DNA from: Ptiloglossa arizonensis
Lineage: Eukaryota > Arthropoda > Insecta > Hymenoptera > Colletidae
Reading direction: 5' to 3'
DNA: 64,000 nucleotides
Assembly: GCF_051014685.1 (NCBI RefSeq)
Contig: NC_135058.1
Coordinates: 8,160,811-8,224,810 of the forward strand
The position numbers were made by a program, and so were the translations under genes. This document shows positions 10,530-23,059 of the stretch, in pieces; position 1 is the stretch's first letter; the number at the start of each line of letters is the position of its first letter. Under the pieces are notes generated by a model. The model was not told where the DNA came from. It did not search any database and saw only the letters and a list, made by a program, of their open reading frames with translations.

Positions 10530-13500
10530 GTGAAGCGTGTACACGGATGACGTTTATATACGAGTACTTATGTATATACAGAGATTTTGTGCGCACAGGA
10601 CTGAGCAGACGATTTTTCTTTTTTTTTCTCTCATTTTCTCTCTCTCTCTCTTCATTTTTTTTTACTTGAGATTTATCGCAATTTCGTTTTAGTTTCCCTG
10701 TCGTCCAGCGCCTTTTTTTTTTTTAGTTTCCACTATTGTTTTACGTTCGCCCAATTCTTCCGCCCCGTCCCCTACCCGTGCCTTTCCCTTTTTTTTAATA
10801 CGCTCGGTCAGCGTACGGTTGTTCTCGTTTCTTCTTTCGCGCCAGCAACCCCACGGAACAGTTTAACAATCGCGAAGGTAGTACGGGGAGAGATTCGAGC
10901 GAAACATCGGGATCAGAAATCTCGCGAATCGCGAAGTGAACGTTTTCGCGCGCAAGAAAGGAAGAAAAAAAAAAATATACTATCGCCACCGCCACTTCCT
11001 CCTCCTCCTCCTGCTCTTTTTCCTCCCGTCTCGTCCCTCTCCGCAGATTTTTAACCGTATTTTTATCTCGCGGCCACAGTTGCGTTTAATATAATTCTCG
11101 ACGCGGTCGAATACGAGAACGAAAATCCCCCTGTGCTATTTTATTCGAATCGCGTTGCTTTAATTTTGACTCGACCGTAAATTATTTCAATTTCCCCGGC
11201 AATTTCGTAACTCGCGAGCGCGTAATTTAAAAGAGCTTTACACTTTTATTTCTTCAATACCGCCGGAAGTTGCCTCTTCCGGGTAGATAATTTTCAATGT
11301 ACGTTCGTTCGTCGTTAATGACCTTTGCGCGGCGAAAAAGCGCTTAATTAAGTCTCGCGAGCGCGCGCGTTTCGACCGAAATTTCTCTCCTTCCCTTTTT
11401 CCTATTTTTTCTATCTCTCCTTCTCTTCCCCCCCCCCGTCGCATTTTTCTCTCTTCTGTTTTTTAAAAAAAATTTTTTTATTTTATTTCACCGTGTGGTC
11501 GCTCGATTTCGTCCCGTCGCGGTGCACGGGAACTTCGAGTTTCATCGAACGCGACGGACCGCGAAGGGCGGAGATCTCTCCGCGAAGCGGAAAAAGGGGG
11601 GGAATCTTCGCGCCACGCTCCCTCCGTCCCTTACCCCCCCCCAACCCCCTTTCCACCCCAAGCTGTACAAATTTCTTTTACCAGCGCGTAATCGAACAAT
11701 TCGAACGATCGAATCGAATTCCTTTCGCGTTGAATTACGTGACTGGGTCGCGCGTGACTTTTACCCAAGTAACTTAGCTTTAAGTCGGGAAAATTCGGAA
11801 AAAGGCGCGCGGCACGTTCTTCCAAAGCGTTCTATTCTTCTCCTATCGACTCGCGAAGTCTACGTACAGGGTGTCCCATTTTCAATCGTTCGCGGAAATA
11901 ACGCCGGAATTGCGAACGGTGGTAGAAAACATTCGAACGAAAGTCGAGGGCTTTCGAAGTTGATAGAGTTTTAGTCCGTCGAAGATTTTTTGTTTTTCAA
12001 TCAACTACACTTTTTTCGTAACACGTATATTTATGTACCCCGATAGAAAACATTACACACGGTTTTGTAAAACGTGGACACGATTTTGGAAGCGAATCGA
12101 ACGCGAAGAATGATCGGAAATAATTTGCACGAACGCCTGTTCCCGTATAGTGGTCGTTTTTAATATTTGGAACATTTCGATCGGATCTCTTGTTTCGAGC
12201 AGCTCGTATTGAAATTTTCTAACCTTTGTCTAACGACAGGTGCGCAACAATCGCGACGTTAAAACGACCGTAATTCGGAAATGAGTTTACGCAGAGCAAA
12301 CAAGGTTGCGCGAACTTTTCATTCGCTTTTTTCGTGCATCGAATTCACCTACGAAATTGTTTCTCGTTTCACGAACCGCTCTGTACATCGAACGGACTCT
12401 TAAAGTCGATATAAAAAATGAATCCTTCCAACGTATTTATCGATCTGCAAAACGATCTCGAACGGTACTACCTGATACAGTTCAATGTTTTTCTCATTCC
12501 AGAAGCTTTTTTTAAAAAAAAAAAGACTGACTCCGGTTGAAACAATGGTGCTTTTTAAATTTCAACATTCCCTGTAAAAATTCACTTGATAAAATTCAGT
12601 TGAAAATCAAATTCTGACAAGTCTCGTTTCACCTCCGCCGCTGGTATTGATTCGCGAATCCTTAATAGAATATTTTTTGTTCGCTCTTCCGAATACCATG
12701 ATCCGTCAAAGTTTCAATTTCGCATTTTTTTTTTTTTTTTTGTTTAGACTAGCCGATATAACGTTGTCGACGATATCCCTCGACCCTCGTTCGAAATACG
12801 TTTCGATGTTGCCGCGAATTTCGACGTTGCTCGCGCGGTTCGATCAAAATAGGATACTCTGTGCTCTCGTGTTACGTTCGTTTTAGAATGATCGATTAAC
12901 GACTGTTTTAAATGTCCGTTCTCGTGTTTCGTGTGTCGTTTTCTTTTTAAGCTCGTCGACTTCGGTCATACGGGACAGCCTTCGATGCGCGAAGCGGGTT
13001 GAGATTCTTCATTTTACGGTTGATCGATTTTTACAGAGATTAGGATAGTGTGTAGGTAGTTGTGACGTTCTGTTCGAAACTACGCCGGCCCGGATCGTAG
13101 TGGTGTTTTTTAAACGTTGAATTGTTACTCCATTTTGTCGGAATCGAAACCACGTCATCGCGTGCGATCGTTCGAACGATGTCGGGAAGGTTCTTCGTTC
13201 ACTATACATAACACTGTACTCTTGATTTCTCGAGAGTCTCGATGCCAGAAAGTATACGCGCGCATACGTTCTCGTTTTGAAAGTTTGGGTACGTTTATCG
13301 ATCGGACAGAAATTCGTTAATTTTTATACGTGTGTTAATAAGAGAGACGAGCACTTCGTTTGTAATTCACTTGGTCGTTTAATATTTCGATTAATATTTT
13401 CGTTCAATTGAAAATTATTCTATTTTTATTCGAACGATAATCAAATATTTTTAACGTTCCTTCAGAAATATCAACGAATCGAAACAATATTCAATTTTTA

Positions 13501-14400
13501 ATTGTAACGGATCGAATTAACGAATAAAATCAATCTGCTATTTAAACACGGTACGAAGAACGTAGTACGATCACCGAACCACAATTTTCATAGCTACTTT
13601 TGCCACTGTAGCAAATCTATACGGGCCTTGTAAATTTGCAATATTATACGAAATACGATTTTCGATACTCCAGCCGGTAATGAATCAATTGTCAATTAAA
13701 ATCGGTGGTATTTTGAGAAAGTAATCATTTATTAAACTCAGGTACAGGTAAACATCGATACACGTGCAATACAATATCACGGAAGTGTACATACAAATAC
13801 TTACCACGGCTGTATTGAACGCTAGAAAAGTTGTTTCTATAAACGCGAGGGATTCGTAGTCTACTCTAATTTTCCACACCATATATGGCTGTGACTTGTC
13901 TGACTATGGTTCAAAATTACGAAGCGATCCGCGAAATGGGCGGGTGTACCCAAACTTTCGATGTTCAAGCATGCGCGCGAAGTGACATCATTGATTAACG
14001 TTAAACGTTCTTTATAACTGAAAGTGTTGACTGTTGATTTTCAGTGTACAAAGTGTCTTGCAAAGGTTTCGGCCGAGTCCGTTTGTTGTTTCGTCTGGCG
14101 TTCCGTCGGACGATAAAGGTTGACTAAAAAGGTTGATTTTCGTTACGACTGGTTTGTTCTCGGTTATTCATCGAGATATCGGTTATTGAATCTACGACAC
14201 TTTCACGTCGCCCGTGACGCACCACGTTTCTGTTTTTTCTCGAGAAAAAAAAAAAAAAAATTTATTAGAGCGAGGCAGCCACGGTCGGTTAGATCTTGAT
14301 AATCGTTTAGAGACTCGCCCATGGCGCGGTTGTGGGAGGTGATGATAGTTTTACCTTCCCGTGTAACGAATAAGACGCTAATCGTTAATCTGTAAATTAT
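10530..14400. other. Gene-poor stretch, no supportable coding exon
   Basis: Only short chance frames are present. Poly-T tracts occur near 10680-10800 and 12725-12740, and C-runs near 11420-11650. A poly-T plus ag acceptor-like site at 12740-12747 leads into a frame that stops after about 34 codons; I do not call it. Confidence 0.5.
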
Positions 14401-15802
14401 CGTTTTACGCAAACGCATTACGCTTCTATCGTGCAAGGTGCTTCGCGCGCGGATATCGAGCGCACAAAGGTAACGAAAACTTGTACACGCGTCCATCTCG
14501 ATCGTGAAGGGGAGAAAGCAAAACGAAAAGTAAAAAGAATGTGTTTCTTCGACGACCTTTCGTCCCGTAGACAAAGGGAATACTTCACCCAACATTTCGA
14601 GGGCCCGCGATTACGCGAAAAGAAAAAAAGAAAAAAAAAAAAAGAACGAAACGATTCGCGAACGTGTACAACGCTTCTCCGAAGATCGACGCATCGTCGA
14701 CGTTATTCGCTCGCTCTTCGATTCACGATCGATATCGCGCGACGAGACGAGCACAGAACCCAGGAATCAACGGAATCGAATTGTATTATCGAGCCGGGGG
14801 CAAAGAGATCGTCGGCGAGTCGTTTGAGATTCTCGGCGTTCTCCCGATACGCCGTTTGGACACGGTACGTGTAAATAGGCGACGAGATACGTAGAGAAAC
14901 TAGTAGCGCGAAAATAAGAAAAAGAAAAAAAGAAACAAACAAAAAAAAAAAAATAAAGGGAAAACTCTTCATGACAATATCGTCCCCCTTGAGAATGTCC
15001 CAATTTAGTAGCGTTCGTCGCGTGGCAACGACGACGATGATCTTCGCAATTCCATTCTATATTTTTCTCATCGCGATTTCTTGGTACACGACGTATCGCG
15101 GAAATGTTTCCCGCCCGAACCGATCGTATGCGCGCGTTCGTCGGCCTCGCTCACCCTCGAGACACGGGGAATCCCGAATGGAGCGCGAACACCCGAAGGG
15201 GAACGTCGCGCACGGAGGAGCGACGGAAAAAATGTTCCACTTTGGCCGAATTCTTGAAATACGCTTATTACAGTTATAGATACAACAGCGTCGCTCGCTG
15301 TCCTCAAGGAAGCCTACATTGTTCATCGCCGCGCCGATTTCGCTCGGCGATATCGTTCTCCGAGAAAGAAAGATTGGTTACGAAAGCGATCGCAACGCTC
15401 TCGTGAGGCACGGCGCCAAAACGAAATTCGCGCGACACTTGTCCGCGTTCCCATTGGTCCGATTACCGATCTCCCTTTCTCCCCGGCGATACGCGCGGTG
15501 CGCGCGCAGCTCCTTTCGTTCCATCGTGCGCGCGACGTCTCTCGTTTCTGCGTACGCGGCGACGCAACGTCGAGAAAGGTCGACGCAGGGTCCTTGAAAT
15601 TCCGTGGCTCGAGGTGTGTGCAGGTGCCACTACCGGTATCGATCGAAGGAGAAACGAGGTAACGGAATTATCGTCCGATCGTTCGAACGATCGTCGCGAC
15701 GTCGAACGCCTCTTTCCGTTTGTGTCTTGTGGCGTAAAATCTAAGCACGATCGTGACCGGGGTTCTTAACCTCCGTTTCGATTGCTTACTTTCTGCGTTC
15801 GA

Positions 15803-15810
15803 AGAGAGAC

Positions 15811-15841
<31 letters not shown>

Positions 15842-15845
15842 GAGA
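15803..15845. repeat. (GA)n microsatellite
   Basis: An imperfect GA run on the + strand with GGG and AAA interruptions. Confidence 0.9.
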
Positions 15846-16019
15846 CTCCACCGTCCGTTCGATCGTCCAGAGATATTCGTTCCTCCGAGGAGATCGTTGC
15901 CTCGTTTGGAGAGTATAAAAACGTGGAACGTGTTTCGTAGCCTCCCTACGAAGGAAAAGTTTGCCTAATGCGCACTTTCGACGGTCGATACGACGAGCAT
16001 GGACTCTCCGGTTCGTTGT

Positions 16020-16085
16020 ATTTATACATACATATATAAATATATATATATGCATCTATATATCTATATATCTATATATACATAC
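16020..16085. repeat. TA/TATC microsatellite
   Basis: A TATACATA and AT run passing into about four TATCTATA units. Confidence 0.85.
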
Positions 16086-19000
16086 ATAGCTGTTATTTTT
16101 CTTCGAACAAAATGTGAGCGTGTGCGTATGGGTAATACAGAACGAGTCTGAGAAATGGCATTGCGATGCGTCGTGGCGAGAGTTGGGACGTGTTACGGAC
16201 GATATAAATGCACAGGGTGTCCGAAAATACGCTGCGCCAGCCGAACGGTGCTGGTTTCTCCGAGGAAATGAAATCGAGAGCGCTGACATATAAAGCCCGT
16301 ACGAATCTTCGTTTTCGAGACGATCGACTTCAAAGGTACACTTTGCCTATACACGAATTACGTAAAGATTAAGGTTGGTGTTCAATAAAATGTAGCTCGG
16401 TATATTTAATTGCTTTTATTCGGGGCTCGCCGCGCTCCTATTATTATGTGTATTATTTTAATTTTTATAAGTGTTCTTCGTCGCACATTTTTTGTACGCA
16501 TTATCGCACGATGAAAATCATTTATTCGAGTTTTATACGGGCGATGTAACTATATCGTCGCGCGCAAACTGTATGAATCTACCAAAGACTACATCTTTCT
16601 AAAATATTAGTATACAACAAAGTTTCTCGAGTGCTTTACAGAACGAGTCCGAATGGACGTCATAAAATTTGCAGTCGTATTCCGGGTCTCGAACTAAGAA
16701 ACAAGTTTTACGAAACACGAATTTCTGAATCATCTCTCTCCGAGATACAGTCACTTTTAGTTAAACTCTCCTCCGTAGTGGATGTTCCAAGATGGCCGCT
16801 ATTATCGGCCACGCGCGTATTACTCGCTGTGTAACTGAAAGCGATCGTATCTCGAGGATCCGTGTTTATTAGGGTTATTTCCCTACGCGACTGTAAAATT
16901 TGTGACACCTAATTACATCGTGTACGGCCACGATAGGTGCCCGTCACGAGACTTTATCGCGCCTAGTATGTATTTCGTACAGTTTCGGACCCGATAGTCC
17001 CAAAACGGAAGGTTCGTACGATAAATTTTATTCCACTTTTCCAATTTACGTCCGAACCGAGAACCTCCTTTCGATCGTATCTCGAACTACGCGACACCTT
17101 ATACATATACATGTACGTACACACGTACACACGTAAATAGTGCAGAAATCGCGCATACATAAAGGATCTCGAACGGGTGACTGGTTCCTTCGTCGTTCGA
17201 TCGAGACAGCGCGAGCCGAGAGTAGCGTGTATTCGCGTGGCGCGAGCGAGATCACGTGCTTGTCGGAAAATGCGTCGAGGGCCGAACAAAAAGCGCCGTC
17301 CCTGCAGCGAGAGAGGTGTATATAACGCGTACATCTACATAAAAACATACAAGGCACGCGAAGGGACGAGAAGAACGGGGGAGCCTTCCGTCTGCGGGGT
17401 CGGGAGGGGTAGGGGGACGTAGCTTCCTCTCGACTTCGAGTTTTTCCACCGTTCGCCCTCCGTTCTCTTCGACTTCTCGACAATTCCCGCGGGACTCCGA
17501 TTTTCTCAACGATTTCACGATCCTCCTGGCCACGCTCGCTGTTTTCTTTCCTCTATCGAGGTCTCCCTTTCGCGTCCACTTGTACGAGCCCGAGCTGTCT
17601 CCGTGATTCCTCGCAGTCGTACAGGGTATTTCCGGCGAACTCGTAACATGCAAATTTCTCGTTGCGAGGAGAGCTCGTGAAGTCCTTCGTCGTTTCGCGA
17701 TACGAGGCTTACGTTTTTCGAGACGTTTCGGCAATCGTGGTTCACCGCTGTGACTCCCAGAGCACGCGATAATTTACATCTCGCACAGCTGATCGCGCAA
17801 GTTGCACACCCACACGCACCTACACACGAGGGAAACACGCGTGAACACATCCGATTGCTCGTGCACTCGGAAAACCCGAAGATCGTGGGATCGCGAAACG
17901 ACGAAAGGACTTTTCCAATTTCTCCACGCGACGAGGCAATTTTCTCGTTACGGGAAACCCTTGCTTCTCGATATACCTTGTACACTCGGCTTGTAACTTC
18001 CGGCGCTGATTTTACACGTCGCGAGCGTGTTCGTCTCTAGCTGTTTGCGCGTGGCCGTCTCTGTGGCCGAGTGTGTACACTGCGTGCGTGTCTCCTCTGC
18101 TGTGCCGAGAGTATATACAAGAGTTTGTACAGTGCGTGCGCGTTGTCGTCGGGAGCAAACGTCGATCGGGGTTCACGGAAACGGGACGACGTTTGTCAGA
18201 GGGTGTATCGGTGGTCCGAGGTTCCCGGAAGTTCCGCGAAAGAATCGTAAGCGTCGCCTCGCGAGGCAACGGTTGCACCGAACGAACGAATCGCGCGATC
18301 GTGCGTCTTATTGTTACGACGCCGTTAGATCGCGGGCCGGGGATACGTCGCATCGTAACGTAACGACGGCGTGTGTTTCTTCCTTCTAGGCTACGCCGGG
18401 TTGCTCGCCGCGTAACTCGAAACAGACAGTGCAGTTTAACTTCGAACTGAAAACTTCCGCCCGGTAATAGTCGTTCCGAGCACGTGGAACTCCGTATCCC
18501 AGCACACGCTGGGATGGTATGCGGCGCTGTTTCGGCGAATTCGATGGAAATCTTCTTCGGGCGCGTATTAAGAGCAGACGTTCCCTCTGGTCGCGCGTGC
18601 ACGTAATTGCAAACCGAGCGGAACCCCGGGACTTTCGGTCCTGCGACTTTTTGCTCCTCGTACCTCCCTCTACGTTCGTTTTTCTCCTCGTTTCGGTCAC
18701 CGCCGGATAATCTCGACTCTTCTCGCGACTCGACCGCACGGAGTTGGCTCCTGTTTGTTTCCCCCTCCTGTTCACGCTCGACCGCGCGTGTTCGCGCGCC
18801 CTAATCGCGGCGTGGATCCAACGAGCGAGAGCACCGTGAAACGAGCCGCCGATCCGTGCCGTGCCGAGCCCGAATCGAAACCGAGCCCGTACGGGCGAGC
18901 GAACGCCCGCCCGCCCGTTTAACCGCGGGGAGGACACGGGCAACGACGAACGATCGCGAACACGACGGTGACGCGTAACGCACGGACACCTTGTTTCCTA

Positions 19001-19200
19001 TTTCACCCCGACGTATTTCTCCTGCTCGTAAAGCGACGGTACGGGCAATAAACGCGGACGAGAATTCGAGGCGCGTCGGGAGTACTCGCTTCAGATATAC
19101 GGTCTTCCGTTGCGCGTGTACGCTGCTGTGTGCGACGTCCAGATAGTGGGACAACGTCGTGCTTGAACGACGCAAATGCGTTTCGTTCTCCCTCTCTCTT

Positions 19201-21339
19201 TCTCGGTTCACGGTTTTTCTTTTTTCTTTCCTTTTCTCCTTCTTTTTTTCGAATTTTTTTCCCTCGCTGGAATTACGAGATGATGGAACGGCGGTCCATG
19301 AGCAACGACGCGGCGTGCTTGTCTTTTTTACGGAGTTGACGCGAGGCTGTTAAGCGACGCTCGGAATGAGAAAATAAGTTAACCCTTTCGGGCGCTCGTA
19401 AGCGTTCAGTGAACCAACGGCGACGGGTGCGGTGATGGTTAACAAACGCAAATACGGGGATTTCCGCGCCGGGGCGTTCCAATCGTAGCATCGACGAACT
19501 TAAGAAGCGGAAAAGAAATTTCTTCCGCGTCAAAGGGCCCGGGACCATTAATCCTCGTTCTTACACTCCGATTTTTCTCTCTAATCTTGTCCCGGCAATG
19601 TACAGGGTGATCCAAACATCATTGAACACGTTGTAAAATTTATTGCTCGGGAAGTAGGTTATCGACGATCATGCGGTATGCGCTAAATTGTAGTTACACC
19701 TCTTACATTTATCGGCTATCGTAGATTTTATTTACGCGTTTATTTCACCGCACTACGTAACCTGGTTGTCGAGTAGTCATCTCGCGAAAGCGACGAATGA
19801 CTTCTTTTATCGCTCCGTATTTCCGTATTCCTGTATATTTCATCAAATTTGTTAACAACGCGAACAGATAATTCTCCGTGACTTTCCCTTTCGAGTTTCG
19901 TTCCGCCATCTTGAAATCGATCGATGTAACGAGGTGGACGCTCCAATTACTAATCGAAAGACCGAAGAAGCGTACAGTTGCTTTTATTAATCTGTTACAC
20001 CTAATTCCCGAAACCGTAACTATCACCTAAACGGTTAATACGAATTAAAGTTAAATACAAAACTACGTATTTTTTGTCGATCCATCATCGTACAGACGGA
20101 AGTGGTTACAGTCGACGACGGAACTCCGTACACGTTACAAATTCGCAATTTTATTGATTTCAAAAATATTTTCACAACACGCAATAGCAATACTTGAACA
20201 AGTTCTCAAAGAAACATGACAATGACTAGATACAATGTTACAAAAGTATATATTCTGATGTAATAGATACGTTCAAAGTTTACAAAAATGATTCCTGTCG
20301 TATCGATATACACGGTCTCGTAACAGTTCAAATTTTTCGTTTACTTTCAATTTGTTTCGGCGGGCGGGCGTAGACGTGTCCAATCGACTGTAACCGATAG
20401 AACTTAATTGACCTGTACTACAATCTGTCGTGCGTTACGCGTGATTGGACGCGAGTCTCGGCACGGCTGCTTCTAATCGGTTTATCGCCTTCTTTATTTT
20501 GTCGGGAAAGTTTAAATTAGAAGGAAACGAGAAATTTGTTCGCCTTGCCGGTCCCCGATCGAATTGAAGAAAATTCGATAGACGAGGAGGAGTTAACCGT
20601 GAACCGAACCGACGACCGAGAGAAAGAAAGAGATCGAGGGAGGGGAGGAGAACGTGGAAAACACGCGCGTTCACTGTAACGAGCATCGCTAACTGTAATG
20701 TCTACGTATCTGTGTGTTCGAGTTAGAAGAAGGTTTACCGATTTCATCCGCGAATTCTGTAATAACGTTTACTGGTGTGAGCGAGCGAGATTTTTCGCGT
20801 GTGTATGCGTGCCGTGCGCGTGTGTGCGCGCTTGTCTGCGTGGATATCAGTGCGTTCGCAAGACGGTGTGCGTGGTTACTCTCCGTGATCGACTGTAATT
20901 TTATATAATATTTGTAAGGCAAAAGAAATATTATGTACAGCATACCTGACAGTAAATAATAAGTATCTACCTTATACCTAAAATTCTCGTCTCGTTTGAT
21001 CCTTACAGATGCTTCCTCGTTCGTCTGGTTATTTTCGAGCGGTTGAAGAACGAGTCGCGTGCAGAGTGTTCGGCAACAGGTGCTCGAAACATTGAAAAAC
21101 GATTCTGCATGCCGAAATAAGACGAAACAATCTTCAAATTGCATTACAAGTCTCTCTGCGTTCGTGTTGTCAATTACGCTGAGAATACGCGTAAATAATG
21201 CACGCGTTCCACTCGGATGATATTTGCCGGATTAAAGTTACGGTTTATCGTTCGCTCGAACATCGAATCCATTAAACATTTTTTTCCTTTTACAAAAATC
21301 GATCATCGGAATTGTTTATCCATTAATGTGCATTTACAG
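19201..21339. other. Gene-poor stretch
   Basis: It holds T-rich tracts (19205-19265), a CAGGGTGATCC motif at 19603-19613 and a minus-strand frame at 20026-19745 that I cannot assign. A cttttt-free acceptor-like tttacag at 21333-21339 closes the stretch. Confidence 0.45.
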
Positions 21340-21545
21340 GTGTAGCTGGCGAAGAAGAACCTCCGTTGAATATTTTTCGTTTAATTTTGGAAGAGGACCC
21401 CACCCGAGTCGAAACACTCGATCGTTTCTCGTCGGATCTTTGCGTCTGTATCGTCACCGAAAAATTTGGTCAAGCTTATCACCATTATTCTTATATCGAT
21501 ATTTTTGTTACGTTTCTCGAAACGTTGAAGAGCAAACTTGAAAAA
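21340..21545 (+). CDS. Unrecognised exon-like open stretch
   Basis: An acceptor with a likely branch sequence (ccattaatgtgcatttacag) is followed by a frame reading VAGEEEPPLNIFRLILEEDP and continuing to LETLKSKLEK before a possible gtattc donor at 21546. It is helical and looks coding, but no family is recognised and there is no clear partner exon. It enters in phase 1. Confidence 0.2.
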
Positions 21546-21885
21546 GTATTCCGTTGTCCGAATAGTCGGGTTCATCCCCATTAGTTCGAATAACGGAGAT
21601 ACAAAGTACACCGCTCGAGGGAGAAGCGTACCGTTTAACGCTTGGTCCGCTTTGAGATATGGAGTAATCACAGCATTGACGATCAACGGTATCTTGCGTG
21701 TCCACGTCAGACACAGGCGTGCACGAATCTGCAGGTCAAGGCTTAAAGTGTTAGAGGATAATAACAACGAACAAAGATATAGCGGCGACGTTGTTCGAAT
21801 GCAAATGCGGGATGTCGGGGAAGCTTCGGTGAATATTTAAATACATCTAGGGAGCGCTGCGGATTGGTCGATACGGATTTGCTAC

Positions 21886-21955
21886 CGGGCCTGGATTAGA
21901 ACCCGAATCATTCGTTTGCCGGTCGATTGTTCTACCAATTGAGCAATCCGGGCCG
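21886..21955 (-). mobile_element. tRNA-derived (SINE-like) element, copy 1
   Basis: Read on the minus strand it has a pol III A box (TTGCTCAATTGGTAGAAC) and B box (GGTTCTAATCC) at tRNA-like spacing, bounded by GGCCCGG-type arms. The anticodon arm does not fold properly (no T before the triplet), so it is not a working tRNA gene. It matches the copy at 56249-56320 across its length. Confidence 0.65.
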
Positions 21956-22516
21956 TCAACGGTATGCATTGCCCTAATTTTCGAAAACGGTCGCCATCTA
22001 CTTACACCGATGACTGTACAGGACGAGTCACGTAACTGGAACACGTCGTCTCCCATTTCTGGTTGCGGATAGGGGGTAAAAAAAATGGCGAAAGAAAACT
22101 CTTGGACGGCTGAAGGAGGTCCGATCTCCTAGCTAGCCCACATTCTCCATGACTGCAATGACGCATCCGCGAAACGTCTACTTTATTATACCGTCCCGTG
22201 GTAAATATAATTAATTCGAATTCGTGGATTCTCGTGGACGTTCCGTATGCAAACGTGTTAACGGTACGTACAGCGGAAAGCATCCAATTTACGAGATTCT
22301 TGAAAATAAAAGGAGCTCGAATTTCGGGTCAAGTGGACAAATAACACGTGTCGTGGACACGAGATGTCTCGTATTTACATTTATATCTCGGTTACGGGTT
22401 TGGCGGTGCACAGGGTGTTTCCGAACAATTTAGTTAATTTTTCACGAGCGTGGTTCACCGATCGTAACAATATGAGTTCGTATTCTGTGGAGAAATAAAG
22501 ACCTTCCGTGCGGAGC

Positions 22517-22610
22517 GTATTGGGTCAGACGTTATAGTCAGCCACGACTCTGTCCACATTCTACTTACGCGTAGTACCACATTCTCCTTAATTCGAGATT
22601 GTTCTTTCCT
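22517..22610. repeat. Interspersed repeat, copy 1 (partner at 41608)
   Basis: It shares the blocks CGTATTGGGTCAGA, CTGTCCACATTCTACTTA and TTCTCCTTAAT in the same order with 41608-41740. The 41.6-kb copy carries about 30 extra bases between the first two blocks. The family is unknown. Confidence 0.7.
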
Positions 22611-22865
22611 TCCCTCTGCAATAACAATGAGTTTCCTTTCGAATTACAAACTTTGAAAGTAGCGCAGCCGCGGAGACGATAAAACATTAAATTGGTAGAA
22701 AATCACTCCATTGGTCGTGCTTCTTTAGATTTTTCCACTTGCCGGTGTACGAAACAGATTATTTTCTCCGAGTGAATTACCATTAATATTATTTTATATT
22801 ATTTTATATTTTATAATATTATTTTACGGTTCGAAACAGTAATTTTTTAACGTGTTTGAAAATAG

Positions 22866-23059
22866 CTAGACAAGTATGCGAGGTTTCTACCTTTGTTCAA
22901 AATGGCTACTTCGACCATTCTCCTTTAACGTGCGATTTAAACGCGTCACGAATGCATTTATATAACCACGAGTGTATTGTAATACCGGAAGTGGTGCAAT
23001 ACGTTGGCGAAGATAGGCCAAATAATAACGACATACCCTCCATTCCGTTTATCAAATGA
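22866..23059 (+). CDS. Unrecognised terminal exon-like open stretch
   Basis: After the ag at 22864-22865 a frame runs about 64 codons to TGA at 23057. It contains CEVSTFVQNGYFDHSPLTCD and ends DIPSIPFIK. Residue use looks coding, but I recognise nothing, and the phase does not join the 21340 stretch through its best donor. It could be a relic. Confidence 0.2.

Larger units (their letters stand above)
14401..19200. other. GC-rich, CpG-dense zone without an identifiable gene
   Basis: Base composition shifts to high GC with many CpG and TCGCG words, peaking about 17.2-19.1 kb. Long overlapping frames on both strands (up to about 196 codons) are Arg/Ser-rich and look like composition artefacts. 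It could be a promoter or 5' UTR region of a gene whose coding exons lie elsewhere. No TATA box or splice-defined exon could be assigned. Confidence 0.45.

Noticed and set aside
13272..13960. 14-base inverted pair GAAAGTTTGGGTAC at 13275 and 13945 as element ends
   Set aside because: Inverted matches of this length are expected by chance in a 64-kb window, and no target duplication or extended similarity is seen.
17046..18943. Several 145-196-codon minus-strand frames
   Set aside because: They overlap each other in different frames within GC-rich DNA where stops are rare, and are Arg/Ser-rich without motifs.
19745..20026. 93-codon minus-strand frame
   Set aside because: It reads somewhat like a DNA-binding segment of a mobile element but I could not match it to any family with confidence.
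21886..21955. Functional tRNA gene
   Set aside because: A and B boxes are present but the anticodon arm does not form and the acceptor stem is mismatched, so I treat it as tRNA-derived.
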